Of a stretch of DNA of 35,845 bases, positions 1-8,282 are shown piece after piece. The translations under genes and the position numbers were made by a program. The notes under the pieces are model-generated. The model was not told the DNA's origin and ran no database searches. It saw only the letters and a list, made by a program, of their open reading frames with translations. Every line of letters starts with the position of its first letter. Positions within the stretch are counted from its first letter, which is position 1. Source of the stretch: Bifidobacterium breve (GTDB lineage: Bacteria > Myxococcota_A > UBA796 > SXON01); NCBI GenBank assembly GCA_943328795.2, contig CALQBK020000028.1, forward strand, positions 1 through 35,845, read 5' to 3'.

Positions 1-476
1 ACCGAGAGCCCGGCCGCCTTGAACAACAGCGCCGGCGACAGCGGCCGCGCGAACGGCCCGGGGCGCTCGTACCAGCTGACGACGAACTGCACGCCAGGGA
101 CCACGCTCCCAACGACCTCCGCGAGCGTGCCGTACGCGACGCTCCCGGTCCCGAGGAAACACAAGGCGGCCTCCCCGGCCATCCCGAGGCCGACAGCTTG
201 CCCCGCGCGCGCGCTCGGCGATGGCCCGGCAGGCACCACGCGGTACGGGCGGGCGGAGTGCAGCGCGTCCGGGCTCGCCCCGCGCAGCAGCGCGGCGCCG
301 ATCTCGCGCCGCCCCGGCAAGAGCCACGTGCGCTTGCTCACCGCCAGCGTGCCGCCGGCGATCAGCGCCTCGAGCCCTCGGCCGCTCACCACGGGGCCAT
401 CGGCGTGCAGCGCCCGCAGCCGCTCAACCGCGGGGCCCAGCTCGACGCTCCCTGCCGACACCGTGTGGCCCGTCAC
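1..476 (-). CDS. E1alpha-like subunit of a 2-oxoacid dehydrogenase complex, degenerate; runs off the left edge
   Basis: The reading frame starts at a GTG (476-474) that overlaps the stop of the E2 gene in a GTGA junction, and 158 residues are visible. The order of segments matches thiamine-diphosphate-dependent E1alpha proteins. A WLLPGRREIGAALLRGAS segment (residues 51-68) sits where family members have a YRxHG active-site loop. SARAGQAVGLGMA (88-100) follows, then ALCFLGTGS (104-112) where the cofactor motif GDG begins, and finally a LLFKAAGLS segment. The loop His is replaced by Ile59, GDG reads GTG, and the paired Asn that closes the thiamine motif is not visible. The copy is also about 50-60 residues shorter than usual up to this point. 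It is probably a divergent or inactive E1alpha co-translated with E2. The assignment rests on segment order and operon context, and the C-terminus is outside the window. Confidence 0.5.
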   Translation of the reverse strand, partial: MTGHTVSAGSVELGPAVERLRALHADGPVVSGRGLEALIAGGTLAVSKRTWLLPGRREIGAALLRGASPDALHSARPYRVVPAGPSPSARAGQAVGLGMAGEAALCFLGTGSVAYGTLAEVVGSVVPGVQFVVSWYERPGPFARPLSPALLFKAAGLS

Positions 477-1792
477 CGCAGGTCCAACAACAGCGACTCG
501 GGGCTCTCCAGGATCGCCTTGAGCGCGCTGACGAACCGGGCGGCGACCGCACCGTCGATGATGCGGTGGTCAAAGCTGGGCGAGAGGTACATCATCGGCC
601 GGATCTCGACCTTGCCGGCGATCGCCACCGGGCGGTCGTGGATCTGGTTCACGCCCAGGATCGCGACCTCGGGGTGGTTCAAGATCGGCGTGGCGAACCG
701 CCCGCCGATGTTGCCGACCGACGTGATGGTGAACGTCCCGCCCGTGAGCTCGTCCACGCGGGCCTTGCCCTCGCGGGTGCGGTTCGTCAGGTCGGTGATC
801 TCCGCGGCGATCTCGGCGAGGCTCTTCTGGTCGACGTGCTTGATGACCGGGACGTAGAGCCCGGCGGGCGTGTCGGTCGCCAAGCCGATGTGGATGTCCT
901 TCTTCACGATCAGCGTGAAGTTCTCCTCGTCCATCACCGCGTTCACCGTGGGGAACTCGCGGAACACCTGCGCGCAGGCCTTCATCACGAACGGCAAGTA
1001 GGAGAGCTTGACCCCGCGGCTCGCGCCGGCGGCGTTCAGCCGCGTGCGCAAGTCCACCAAGCGGGAGCAATCCACCTCGTCGACGTAGCAGAAGTGCGGC
1101 GCCGTGCGGTAGGCCTGGACCATCTTCTCGGCGATCTTGCGGCGAAGACCGATGATCTTGATGTGCTCGTCGGCGCCGTTGGCCAGCGCGGGCCGGGCCT
1201 GCACGGCGGGCGGGGCGACGGGGGGGGCGGTGAACTGGTCGATGTCGTCGCGGGTGACCCTGCCGCCCTTGCCTGTCCCGCCGACCGCGTGGATGTCCAC
1301 GTCGTTCTCGCGGGCGTAGGCGCGAACTGCGGGGGATGCCGCTGCCTTTTGGCCGGGCGGGGGAGGCAAGCGCGCCGCGACGGCGGGCGGCAAACCACCG
1401 GCGGGGGCCGCAGGCGGGGTGCGCGTGGGCGCGGCCACGGGGGACGGCGCCGGCGCGGGGGAGGGTGCGGGCGCCGCCGCGGGGGATGCTGCGGCGGGGG
1501 CGCGGGCGGGGGCTGCGTGCGAGGGCGCTGCCTTGGGCGCCGCGGCGCTCGCGCCGGCGCCGAGCTCGATCTCAACGAGCGGGGCGTGGACCTTCACGAC
1601 GTCGCCCGGCGAGCCGTGCAGCTTCGCGACGCGGCCGGACTTCGGCGAGGAGATCTCGACCGTCGCCTTGTCCGTCATGATCTCGCACATCGGCTGGTCG
1701 GTCGCGACGGCCTCGCCGACGTTGACGAGCCAGCGGACGATCTCGCCCTCGACTACGCCTTCGCCGATCTCCGGCAGGTTGAACACGTACAT
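473..1792 (-). CDS. Dihydrolipoyllysine-residue acyltransferase (E2) of a 2-oxoacid dehydrogenase complex
   Basis: This 439-residue protein has the complete E2 layout. An N-terminal lipoyl domain (residues 1-78) carries the lipoylation site Lys42 in MTDKATVEI. A long Ala/Pro-rich flexible linker (about 80-150) follows, then a peripheral subunit-binding domain (about 153-188, ending GGRVTRDDIDQF) and a catalytic acyltransferase domain with the DHRIIDG motif (His409, Asp413). E2 enzymes transfer acyl groups from the lipoyl arm to CoA and form the core of pyruvate or branched-chain 2-oxoacid dehydrogenase complexes; which substrate is used cannot be told from sequence alone. The ATG directly follows the TGA of the upstream E1beta-like gene, and the stop overlaps the downstream E1alpha-like GTG, so all three are one translation-coupled operon. 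No E3 gene is visible. Length and motifs are normal. Confidence 0.95.
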   Translation of the reverse strand: MYVFNLPEIGEGVVEGEIVRWLVNVGEAVATDQPMCEIMTDKATVEISSPKSGRVAKLHGSPGDVVKVHAPLVEIELGAGASAAAPKAAPSHAAPARAPAAASPAAAPAPSPAPAPSPVAAPTRTPPAAPAGGLPPAVAARLPPPPGQKAAASPAVRAYARENDVDIHAVGGTGKGGRVTRDDIDQFTAPPVAPPAVQARPALANGADEHIKIIGLRRKIAEKMVQAYRTAPHFCYVDEVDCSRLVDLRTRLNAAGASRGVKLSYLPFVMKACAQVFREFPTVNAVMDEENFTLIVKKDIHIGLATDTPAGLYVPVIKHVDQKSLAEIAAEITDLTNRTREGKARVDELTGGTFTITSVGNIGGRFATPILNHPEVAILGVNQIHDRPVAIAGKVEIRPMMYLSPSFDHRIIDGAVAARFVSALKAILESPESLLLDLR

Positions 1793-2560
1793 TCAGGCTC
1801 CCAGGACGGTTTGGATAGCTTGCTGGATCGCGGCGGCGTCCGCCCCGCGCGGGACCGCGACCCACGGGGCTTCGAGCGTCCAGAACGCGCCGTGGAGGCC
1901 GCCGAGGACGCCGGGGATGTCGCCGACCAGCACGAGGCGGCCGGTGGCGGCGATGCGTTGGGCGAGGTCCGACGCGCCGCGGATCTCGATGACGGCAGCG
2001 TCGGTGCCGTCCGCGCCCGCGAGCGCGTCCGCCACGTCGACGCCGGAGACGAGCACCGTGACGGCGGTGCCTTCGCGCAGCGTGACCGCAGCACCCAAGG
2101 GGGCGGCCGCGACGCCGTCGGGGGCGCGCCCCGAGCAATCGTCGACGAGCACACACGCGCCGCCGCGGGCGAGCGCGGCGTCGATCTGCTCGGCGGCGTC
2201 CGACTCGCGCCCGGCGACGTAGACCGGGACGGGGACGTGGCGAACGTCGGTGCCGCCGGGCACGCGGACCACGACGGCGGGGGTGAACGCCCCGGAGGAC
2301 CGCGCCGGGAGCGACGCCAGGTCGGCCAACGCGTCCGCCGCCCGCTGCAACCCCGAGGGGTCCACGAGCTCGACGATGACGGACTTGCCGGCCAGCGCCA
2401 TGCCGGTGGCGATCGCGAGGGTCGCCCCCTCGGACAGCGGGGCCAGCGTGGCTTCGACATCGCGCAGCGCGCCGTGGACGCCGGCGCCTTCGCCGAGCAC
2501 CACGCCACCCGCTCGAACGTGGGCGGTCAGCCGCTGACGAACGAGATCTCCGCGAGGCAA
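1793..2560 (-). CDS. E1beta-like subunit of a 2-oxoacid dehydrogenase complex, short and divergent
   Basis: This 255-residue protein is first in the operon. Segments align in order with E1beta: VVLGEGAGVHG (family VLGEDVG), LSEGATLAIATGMALAGKSVIVEL (family ISEAGIVGAAxGMALAGxxPVVE), VVVRVPGG, TLREGTAVTVLVSG and TGRLVLVGDIPG in the transketolase C-terminal domain. Usual E1beta proteins have about 325 residues. Here the middle part that carries the HSQ-type segment is strongly shortened, with only VRHVP left near it. The TTG start is supported by a GGAG about six bases upstream and by the lack of a better alternative. It is followed without a gap by E2. It may be a scaffold-only or altered-specificity subunit; that is inference. 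The identity as an E1beta relative is fairly safe because of the operon. Confidence 0.7.
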   Translation of the reverse strand: MPRGDLVRQRLTAHVRAGGVVLGEGAGVHGALRDVEATLAPLSEGATLAIATGMALAGKSVIVELVDPSGLQRAADALADLASLPARSSGAFTPAVVVRVPGGTDVRHVPVPVYVAGRESDAAEQIDAALARGGACVLVDDCSGRAPDGVAAAPLGAAVTLREGTAVTVLVSGVDVADALAGADGTDAAVIEIRGASDLAQRIAATGRLVLVGDIPGVLGGLHGAFWTLEAPWVAVPRGADAAAIQQAIQTVLGA

Positions 2561-2701
2561 GGTGGCTCCAGGGGTGCGCGGGCTTACCCCGGAATCGGGG
2601 CTGGATCAACCCCGCGCCGCGCGTCGGTCTTGGCGGGGTGCCCCTCGAGTGAAGCACCCTGCCCGACTCGCCATCGATCTTGCAAAAATCGACGGGTACT
2701 C

Positions 2702-2736
2702 TTGACGCGGCAAGGGCAGATGCGTGACACTATGTG
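2702..2736 (+). promoter_or_regulatory. Possible sigma70-type promoter of the S11 peptidase gene
   Basis: A TTGACG box at 2702-2707 is followed after 18 bases by GACACT (2726-2731), which runs into TATGTG. This resembles a housekeeping promoter. A start of transcription near 2738-2745 would exclude the ATG at 2724 as start codon and favours the GTG at 2754. The match to the -10 consensus is weak, so this is only suggestive. Confidence 0.3.
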
Positions 2737-2753
2737 TTCGCCCTGAGAGAACC

Positions 2754-3827
2754 GTGAAGACCCTGCTGCGCGCAACCGTGACGATGTGGACCCTCGGCCT
2801 GTTCGGCATCGCGGGCGTCGCCCTCGCTGGCTTGCAGAACGTCCCGCGGGCCGAGGGCTCGGTCGCGCACTTCGCGGCCGTGCCGGTCGCCCCTGCGCGC
2901 CTGGCGCCCACCACCGGGCCCTCGGCGTCGCTCGCCGAGCTCCAGGCCCCGGACGACGCCGGTCCGGCGTGGTCGCGGCCCTCCTGGTACCCGGCCAGCT
3001 CGGACGTAGAAGCGTTGCCGATGCTGGCCGAGCCCGGCCCGCGCTCGGGCCCGTCGCTGCGCGCGCGTTCGGCGTTCGTGTACGACCTCGACGCTGGCCG
3101 CGTGCTGTTCGAGAAGAACGCGGACAACATCCGCCCCGTCGCGTCGATCACGAAGCTCGTCAGCTCGCTCACGCTCATGTCGCTCGAGCCGAACCTCGAC
3201 GACGCGATGTGCGTCACCGCCGCGCAGTACCCGTCCCGCTCCGGGGCCCGCTCCCGCTTGTCCACCGGCGACTGCTTGCACGGCTGGGACGTGATCGGCG
3301 CGGCCCTCGTCGCGTCCGACAACCGCGCGGCGATCGGCCTCGCGGCCGCCGCGGGCACCGACGTCGAAGACTTCGTGCGGCAGATGAACGTCGTCAGCGC
3401 CGAGCTCGGCATGGATCACTCCTCCTGGGCGGACCCGTCCGGCCTCGAAGACGAGAACCTCTCGACCGCGCGGGACATCGCCCGCGCGACGATCGCGGTG
3501 GCGGCGCACCCGGTGCTCTCGATGGTGGCCTCCGCCCCGTTCTGGGACATCCAGCGCACCCACGGCGCAGACGAAGCGGGCGAGGTGCACACCCGCCGCT
3601 TGTTCTCCACCGATCGCATGGTCGGCCGCGAGGACCTCTCGATCGAGGCCGCCAAGACCGGGTACACCGACACCGCGCGCTATTGCTTCACCACGGTGCT
3701 GCAGACCAACGATGGCCGTCGGCTCGTGGTCACCCTGCTCGGCGCGGACGGGAAGCAGACGCGCTGGGCCGACATGAATCGGGTCCTGGAGTGGGTGAGC
3801 CGCGACTCGGGATCCGCCGGTACGTAG
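2754..3827 (+). CDS. D-alanyl-D-alanine carboxypeptidase/endopeptidase, peptidase family S11 (penicillin-binding protein)
   Basis: This exported serine D,D-peptidase of 357 residues acts on peptidoglycan stem peptides in the periplasm. All three motifs of the penicillin-binding fold are present: SITK (Ser131 nucleophile, Lys134), SDN (188-190) and KTG (from Lys301). The N-terminus VKTLLRATVTMWTLGLFGI is a hydrophobic signal or anchor, followed by a Pro/Ala-rich linker to about residue 95. The spacing and short C-terminal part resemble PBP7/PbpG-like endopeptidases, which lack the extra C-terminal domain of DacA. The GTG at 2754 is preferred over the in-frame ATG at 2724 because a GAGAG stretch lies just before it and a possible promoter overlaps the earlier start. 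The gene stands alone, divergent from the dehydrogenase operon and convergent with the acyltransferase gene. Confidence 0.92.
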   Translation: MKTLLRATVTMWTLGLFGIAGVALAGLQNVPRAEGSVAHFAAVPVAPARLAPTTGPSASLAELQAPDDAGPAWSRPSWYPASSDVEALPMLAEPGPRSGPSLRARSAFVYDLDAGRVLFEKNADNIRPVASITKLVSSLTLMSLEPNLDDAMCVTAAQYPSRSGARSRLSTGDCLHGWDVIGAALVASDNRAAIGLAAAAGTDVEDFVRQMNVVSAELGMDHSSWADPSGLEDENLSTARDIARATIAVAAHPVLSMVASAPFWDIQRTHGADEAGEVHTRRLFSTDRMVGREDLSIEAAKTGYTDTARYCFTTVLQTNDGRRLVVTLLGADGKQTRWADMNRVLEWVSRDSGSAGT

Positions 3828-3969
3828 CGATCCTTCCAGCGCGGTCCCGACCGGCAAAAAAATCGGTCTCCGTTGTTGCCTCGGCTCAAAGCACCGCCGA
3901 CCCCCTCACCACGACAGCTCCCTGTCTCCCTGTCTCCGTGGTTGAAACTGTATTTGTCGCCGGGCGCCG

Positions 3970-5001
3970 CTACTCCGTCCAGCTCCCCGCCTTCTTCAAG
4001 TGCTCATCCGCTTGCGCGGACGACATGCCCCCGCCCTCGACCGGCGGGTAGTCGTCAAACATCGGGAACACGTCCGTCCCCCGTACCTTTCTCCGCATCT
4101 GCAGAAAATGCAGGTAGTGCTCCGGCCAGCGCCAGATGTCTTGCTCGAAGGTCTTGGCGATCGCCTGCAGGCTCGCCTTCGCCGAGCCTTGCCACGGGAG
4201 CTCTTCGCCGATCACGACCTTGTGCCGGGCCTCCCCGGGCAAGCGCAGCACGTACGTCGGGAGCAGCGCAGCGCCGGTCTTCTTCCAGATCTGCACCGGT
4301 TGGACCGAGAAGTTGGCGTGCCGACCCAGGAAGTCTACGGTCTCCCACTTCTGGCCCCCGCCGCCGTCGAAGGCGAGCCCAAGCACCTCGTTGCGGTGCA
4401 GGCAGTCGAACGCCGGGCGCAGGAACCGGAACACGTTGATGTGCTGCACGGGGAGCAGCTTCTCCATCTGCCAGCGCCGCTCCAGCGTCTTCTTCCACAG
4501 CGGCGTCGTGCGTGTCTCCTTCAGGATCTCGGCCCACACCGGCGGGGGCGCCGAGAGCTGGCTCATCGTGTACCCGACGTGCCCGAGCGCCGGCATGATC
4601 ATCTGGTTCGCGCCGAAGTGCCCGATGAGCACGATCGCGCCCTTGCCTTTCGCGCGCGCGCGGTCCAGGTGCTCGCGGCCGACGATCTCGCACACCTCGC
4701 CGATGGTGCCCGGGTTCAGGTACGGGTACCGCAGCACCTCGAGCTCGTTGTACATCGTGAGGCGGTAGGCATCGCGCAGGATGTCGTCTTCGCTCCGCGG
4801 CATCTCGCGACCGGCGAAGATCCGGCGCAGCTCGTCTCGCATCTCGGCGCTGCCCATGCGCCGCACGACCCCTGCGCCGACGCGCGAGATCCCGTCCAGG
4901 GCGGTGCGTGGGATGTGGTTGAGCGCGTACGCGCCCGGGTAGTAGAGGCCAAGCCCGGCGAGGTCCTTGAGCAGCAGGACCGGGTTCTGCGTCGGCTTCA
5001 C
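3970..5001 (-). CDS. Lysophospholipid/lipid A-type acyltransferase (LpxL/HtrB superfamily)
   Basis: This 343-residue protein resembles the lipid A acyltransferase family (Pfam Lip_A_acyltrans), inner-membrane-associated enzymes that transfer acyl chains to a lipid acceptor. The characteristic region is AIVLIGHFGANQ (residues 122-133), followed by LAFDGGGG and a positively charged C-terminal half. In LpxL-type enzymes the active site is His-x4-Glu/Asp. Here His128 is present but the acidic position is Gln133, an unusual change. There is no classical signal peptide; the N-terminus is only moderately hydrophobic. The start ATG overlaps the stop of the upstream acyl-CoA synthetase gene (ATGA), so an activated fatty acid from that enzyme may be the donor. 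That link is inferred from the operon. The family call is good; acceptor and activity are unknown. Confidence 0.82.
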   Translation of the reverse strand: MKPTQNPVLLLKDLAGLGLYYPGAYALNHIPRTALDGISRVGAGVVRRMGSAEMRDELRRIFAGREMPRSEDDILRDAYRLTMYNELEVLRYPYLNPGTIGEVCEIVGREHLDRARAKGKGAIVLIGHFGANQMIMPALGHVGYTMSQLSAPPPVWAEILKETRTTPLWKKTLERRWQMEKLLPVQHINVFRFLRPAFDCLHRNEVLGLAFDGGGGQKWETVDFLGRHANFSVQPVQIWKKTGAALLPTYVLRLPGEARHKVVIGEELPWQGSAKASLQAIAKTFEQDIWRWPEHYLHFLQMRRKVRGTDVFPMFDDYPPVEGGGMSSAQADEHLKKAGSWTE

Positions 5002-6599
5002 GTCGAGCTCCGGGGCGCGCGGTCGTCGCGCTCGGGGTCCACGGGCTGCGCCAGGACGCCCTTCTTGTCGATCTTTCCGTTGGGCAGCTTCGGGATCTCC
5101 GACCAGAACTCGACGATGCGGGGCACCTTGTAGAGCGCCATCCGGTCCCGGCAGTAGGCTTGGACCTTGCGCACGTTGAGCGCCGATCCGGGGCGGGTGG
5201 TCACGATCGCGCGGGCGACCTCGCCGCGTAGGCGCTCTTCAGCGCGCACCACCACGACGTCCCGCACCTCCGGGTGCTGCTGGATGACCTGCTCGATCTC
5301 GAGCGGGAACACGCGGATCCCGCCGATCTTCAGCATCTCGGAGCGGCGACCGGTGAAGTACACGAACCCGTCTTCGTCTTGGCGCACGAGGTCGCTGGTG
5401 GCGTACCAGCCATCGTGGATCTGGGCGCTGGTCTCGGCCGGCATGTTCACGTAGCTCGAGATGATCGCGGGGCCCTTGATCCACAGCTCGCCGGCGTCGC
5501 CCGCGGGGACGTCGGCCCCGGCCTCGTCGACGATGCGGATGGCGTAGGTCGGGATCGGCTTCCCGGTGCTGCCTGGGCGGAGCGTCGCGTTCGCGAGCAT
5601 GCCGAGCCCGACGCCGGTGGCCTCTGTGCAGCCCCAGACCGGCAAGAAGCGCGCGTTGAACCGCTTCTCCATCCGGCTGTGCATCTCGGGCGAGACGTAC
5701 GCGCCCCCGGCCTCGAGCACCCGCAGGCTCGGGAGCTGCAGGTTGGAGCCGTCGAGGTAGTCCAGGAGCATCTCGTAGAAGCTCGGCACCGCCATCATCC
5801 ACGTGATGCCGTGCGCGTTGATCGCGTCCGCCACCATGCGCGGGTTCAGCGAGTCCACGACGACAAACGCGCCGCCGTACACGATCGACCGGTGGAACAG
5901 CTCGTGCGGGTGCGCGAACACGCTGAACATGCCCATGTACACGTCGTCCGGCTGGAAGCCGAGCCCGACAGACGTCGCGATCGCGTTCACGACGATGTTC
6001 CGCGACGTCGTGCTCGCGCCCTTCGGCCTCCCGGTAGAGCCCGAGGTGTAGTTGTAGTAGCAGACCGTGTCCGCCGTTGGCTCGAACGTCGGGCGGCACC
6101 CGGCGAACGACGCCTGCGCCGCCCAGGACGTCTCCCCGTGCCGCGCGGGGGCGTCGACGTAGATCACCTGCCGGGGGTCGGGCACGAGCGGGAGCAGGTG
6201 CTTCAGCAACGTGTCGTGCTGCACCTCGGTGACCACGGCGTGGATCTTGGCCGTGGTGAACTGGTCCGAGACCTGGTCCGGGTGGAGCTTGAAGTTCACG
6301 GGGACCTGGATCGCGCCCATCCGCGCGCAAGCAAGGAAGCCGATGACGACCTCGGGCCGCTTGTTGAGCAAGAACCCGACCGGGTCGCCCGCGCGGATGC
6401 CGACGGACTCGAACAAGCACGCAACGCGGTCCACCTCGTCGTTGAGCTCGCTCCAGGACCACGAGCGGTGCTCGCCGATCAGCGCTCGGGAGGTTGGCCA
6501 TCGCTCGGCTGCGCGCCGCAACAGGGCGGAGAGCGAGAGGTCCGAGAGGCCCTCGGCGTCGATCTGGATGGCGTCGCCGTTGGGGTTCAGGTTCGACAC
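4998..6599 (-). CDS. AMP-dependent acyl-CoA synthetase/ligase (ANL superfamily)
   Basis: This 533-residue adenylate-forming enzyme activates a carboxylic acid with ATP and normally transfers it to CoA. Hallmarks are the phosphate-binding loop YTSGSTGRPKG (about residues 184-194), WGCTEATGVG, the hinge motif TSDLVRQDEDGFVYFTGRRS and the C-terminal lysine motif LPNGKIDKKG. The length is typical for the family. The GTG start at 6599 has a GGAGG eight bases upstream. It is translationally coupled to the downstream acyltransferase, which suggests that both work on the same lipid. The substrate could be a fatty, benzoate-like or other acid; motifs do not decide this. The 50-base gap after the clostripain-like gene may or may not hold a separate promoter. 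Confidence 0.9.
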   Translation of the reverse strand: MSNLNPNGDAIQIDAEGLSDLSLSALLRRAAERWPTSRALIGEHRSWSWSELNDEVDRVACLFESVGIRAGDPVGFLLNKRPEVVIGFLACARMGAIQVPVNFKLHPDQVSDQFTTAKIHAVVTEVQHDTLLKHLLPLVPDPRQVIYVDAPARHGETSWAAQASFAGCRPTFEPTADTVCYYNYTSGSTGRPKGASTTSRNIVVNAIATSVGLGFQPDDVYMGMFSVFAHPHELFHRSIVYGGAFVVVDSLNPRMVADAINAHGITWMMAVPSFYEMLLDYLDGSNLQLPSLRVLEAGGAYVSPEMHSRMEKRFNARFLPVWGCTEATGVGLGMLANATLRPGSTGKPIPTYAIRIVDEAGADVPAGDAGELWIKGPAIISSYVNMPAETSAQIHDGWYATSDLVRQDEDGFVYFTGRRSEMLKIGGIRVFPLEIEQVIQQHPEVRDVVVVRAEERLRGEVARAIVTTRPGSALNVRKVQAYCRDRMALYKVPRIVEFWSEIPKLPNGKIDKKGVLAQPVDPERDDRAPRSST

Positions 6600-6649
6600 G
6601 CGGGCCTCCGGGGGGTGTCTATCTGGGGGGGACGCCCCGACGCCAGTGG

Positions 6650-8188
6650 TCAGTGCGCCTTCGCCGCGGTGAGGAACGTTCCCCAGGAGGTCTCGCTGGC
6701 CCAGGACCCGTCAAACCACGTCGCGTCGAGCCGCCCCTGGACGGGGCTGTACAGCGACAGGCCGTTCGCGTGCTTCACCGCGCCGCCGAGGTTGTAGTTG
6801 ACGACGATCGCGCTGTCCAAGGCCGCACGGGCGACCAGCGCGGCGGCGACGATATCCGCGGTCGCGGGGTCAGCGCCCTCCGACGCCGGGTCGAGCCCCG
6901 CGAGGTGGTCCATCATGTCGGCCATGTCGTGGTCCGTAGACGAGCTCCCGTCGAAGCCTTGCGCCTCTTCGGCCGCGGCGGCGAGCATCCCCGCGGGGTC
7001 CGCGCTCTCGAGCAGCGCGTCCGCCACGTCGTTCAGCGCGGCCGTGACCGCGTCCATCTGCGACAGGTCGACGGCGCTCATCGTGCTGTCCGGGATCTCG
7101 TGGTACGCCAACGCGACCGAGGCCGCCAGCGATCCTGCGTCCATCGACGGGTCCTCCACGAGGTCGGACATCCCCGTGTAGTCGTACCCGTCGCTGCCCT
7201 CGTAGTCCTGGCTCGCCAGGTACACGTTCACCGAGCCGCGCAGCTGCTGCGCGATCTCCCAGTTCGCCATGATGCACGCGTCCATCCCGAGCACGTCGAG
7301 CTTCCCGCCGATCTCGGTGTCCACCGCGTCCACGATCTCGAGCAGCTCGCCCTTCGCGGGCGAGATGTCGGAGTTGGTGGACTCGTCCCACGAGATGCCC
7401 TTCTGCAGCGCCGGGCCGGGCGCGGCGCTCCAGCCCCAGCCGTGGTCCCACAGGATCAGCGCGTAGTGGTCCGCCGGGTAGCTACGCACGCCCCAGGTCG
7501 CAAAATCGATGATCGTGTCGGGGTCTCCCGCGTCCACCGCGCCGAGGTCGTCGAGCACCGTGGAGCCGATCAAGCGGGTGCTGCCGTCCGCCTCCACGCG
7601 GTACCGACGGCTGCCGGTCCAGTCGCCGTCCGCGCGGCTGTAGTCCGGGCTGCGGTCGATCTGGACGATGAAGTTCACGTCGTCGCTCGAGCCCACCTGC
7701 TCGAGCTCGTTCATGTCGCCGAGCGCCCACTCTTCGAGGTTGTTGTCCCCGTTCATGAACACGAGCACGGTCCACTTCGCGTGGGTGGTGCCGCCCGTGT
7801 CGACCGCGAAGTCCACGCTGGTCGTCCCGGTGAGCCCGGTCGAGTCCGCGACGACCAGGGTGCAGGTCTGGAGCCCCGCGTCGAAGGTGAACGAGGGCGT
7901 TGGCCCGGCGCCGACCTGGCCATCCGCGCACGCCCAGTCGTAGGCGGCGAGCGTGTCCCCGTCGGGGTCGTAGGACCCGGAGCCGTCGAGCGTGACCGGT
8001 ACGCCAGCGAGGACCGAGCCGGGCGTCGCGATGACCGCAACGGGCTCGCGAGCGTCCGCGGTGCCTGGGTCGCTGTCCGCAGAGTCGCCGGTGGGGGCGC
8101 TGTCGGCCGGGGAGTCGTCCGTGCCCGTCCCAGGGTCCTTGAGCTTGATCGTGTTCGGCTCGCACGCGAGCAAGGAGAGCAGCAGCAT
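6650..8188 (-). CDS. Clostripain-like (family C11) cysteine peptidase, lipoprotein with PKD domain
   Basis: This 512-residue predicted lipoprotein has a very short signal MLLLSLLAC with Cys9 as the lipidation site. An Asp/Ser/Thr-rich linker follows, then a PKD-like beta-sandwich (about residues 45-130, with YDPDGD) and a clostripain-type caspase-fold peptidase. The catalytic pair is probably His249 (ILWDHGWGW) and Cys305 (LGMDACIMANWE); WTVLVFMNGDNNLE (near 145) is the usual first strand of the fold. Clostripain-like peptidases cleave after basic residues, often Arg, but specificity here is unknown. It should act on the cell surface or in the periplasm. The ATG is preceded by GAGG. It lies 94 bases downstream of the DUF1501 gene on the same strand and could be part of that transcript. 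Confidence 0.88.
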   Translation of the reverse strand: MLLLSLLACEPNTIKLKDPGTGTDDSPADSAPTGDSADSDPGTADAREPVAVIATPGSVLAGVPVTLDGSGSYDPDGDTLAAYDWACADGQVGAGPTPSFTFDAGLQTCTLVVADSTGLTGTTSVDFAVDTGGTTHAKWTVLVFMNGDNNLEEWALGDMNELEQVGSSDDVNFIVQIDRSPDYSRADGDWTGSRRYRVEADGSTRLIGSTVLDDLGAVDAGDPDTIIDFATWGVRSYPADHYALILWDHGWGWSAAPGPALQKGISWDESTNSDISPAKGELLEIVDAVDTEIGGKLDVLGMDACIMANWEIAQQLRGSVNVYLASQDYEGSDGYDYTGMSDLVEDPSMDAGSLAASVALAYHEIPDSTMSAVDLSQMDAVTAALNDVADALLESADPAGMLAAAAEEAQGFDGSSSTDHDMADMMDHLAGLDPASEGADPATADIVAAALVARAALDSAIVVNYNLGGAVKHANGLSLYSPVQGRLDATWFDGSWASETSWGTFLTAAKAH

Positions 8189-8282
8189 CGGGGCCTCGTT
8201 CGCCGCCTACCTTACCTGGTGGGTGCGGGGCCCGGGCCAGGATTTCGTACAGCGCGCGGCCTCGGCGGCCGGACCGCGGCCG

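Noticed and set aside
221-2746. A very long plus-strand open frame across the dehydrogenase operon.
   Set aside because: It is antisense to genes with clear lipoyl and acyltransferase motifs and has Arg/Ala/Gly/His-rich shadow composition typical of GC-rich DNA.
3849-3868. GACCG/CGGTC pair with an A-run in the loop as a terminator of the S11 peptidase gene.
   Set aside because: The stem has only five pairs and the A-run lies in the loop, so it does not look like an intrinsic terminator.
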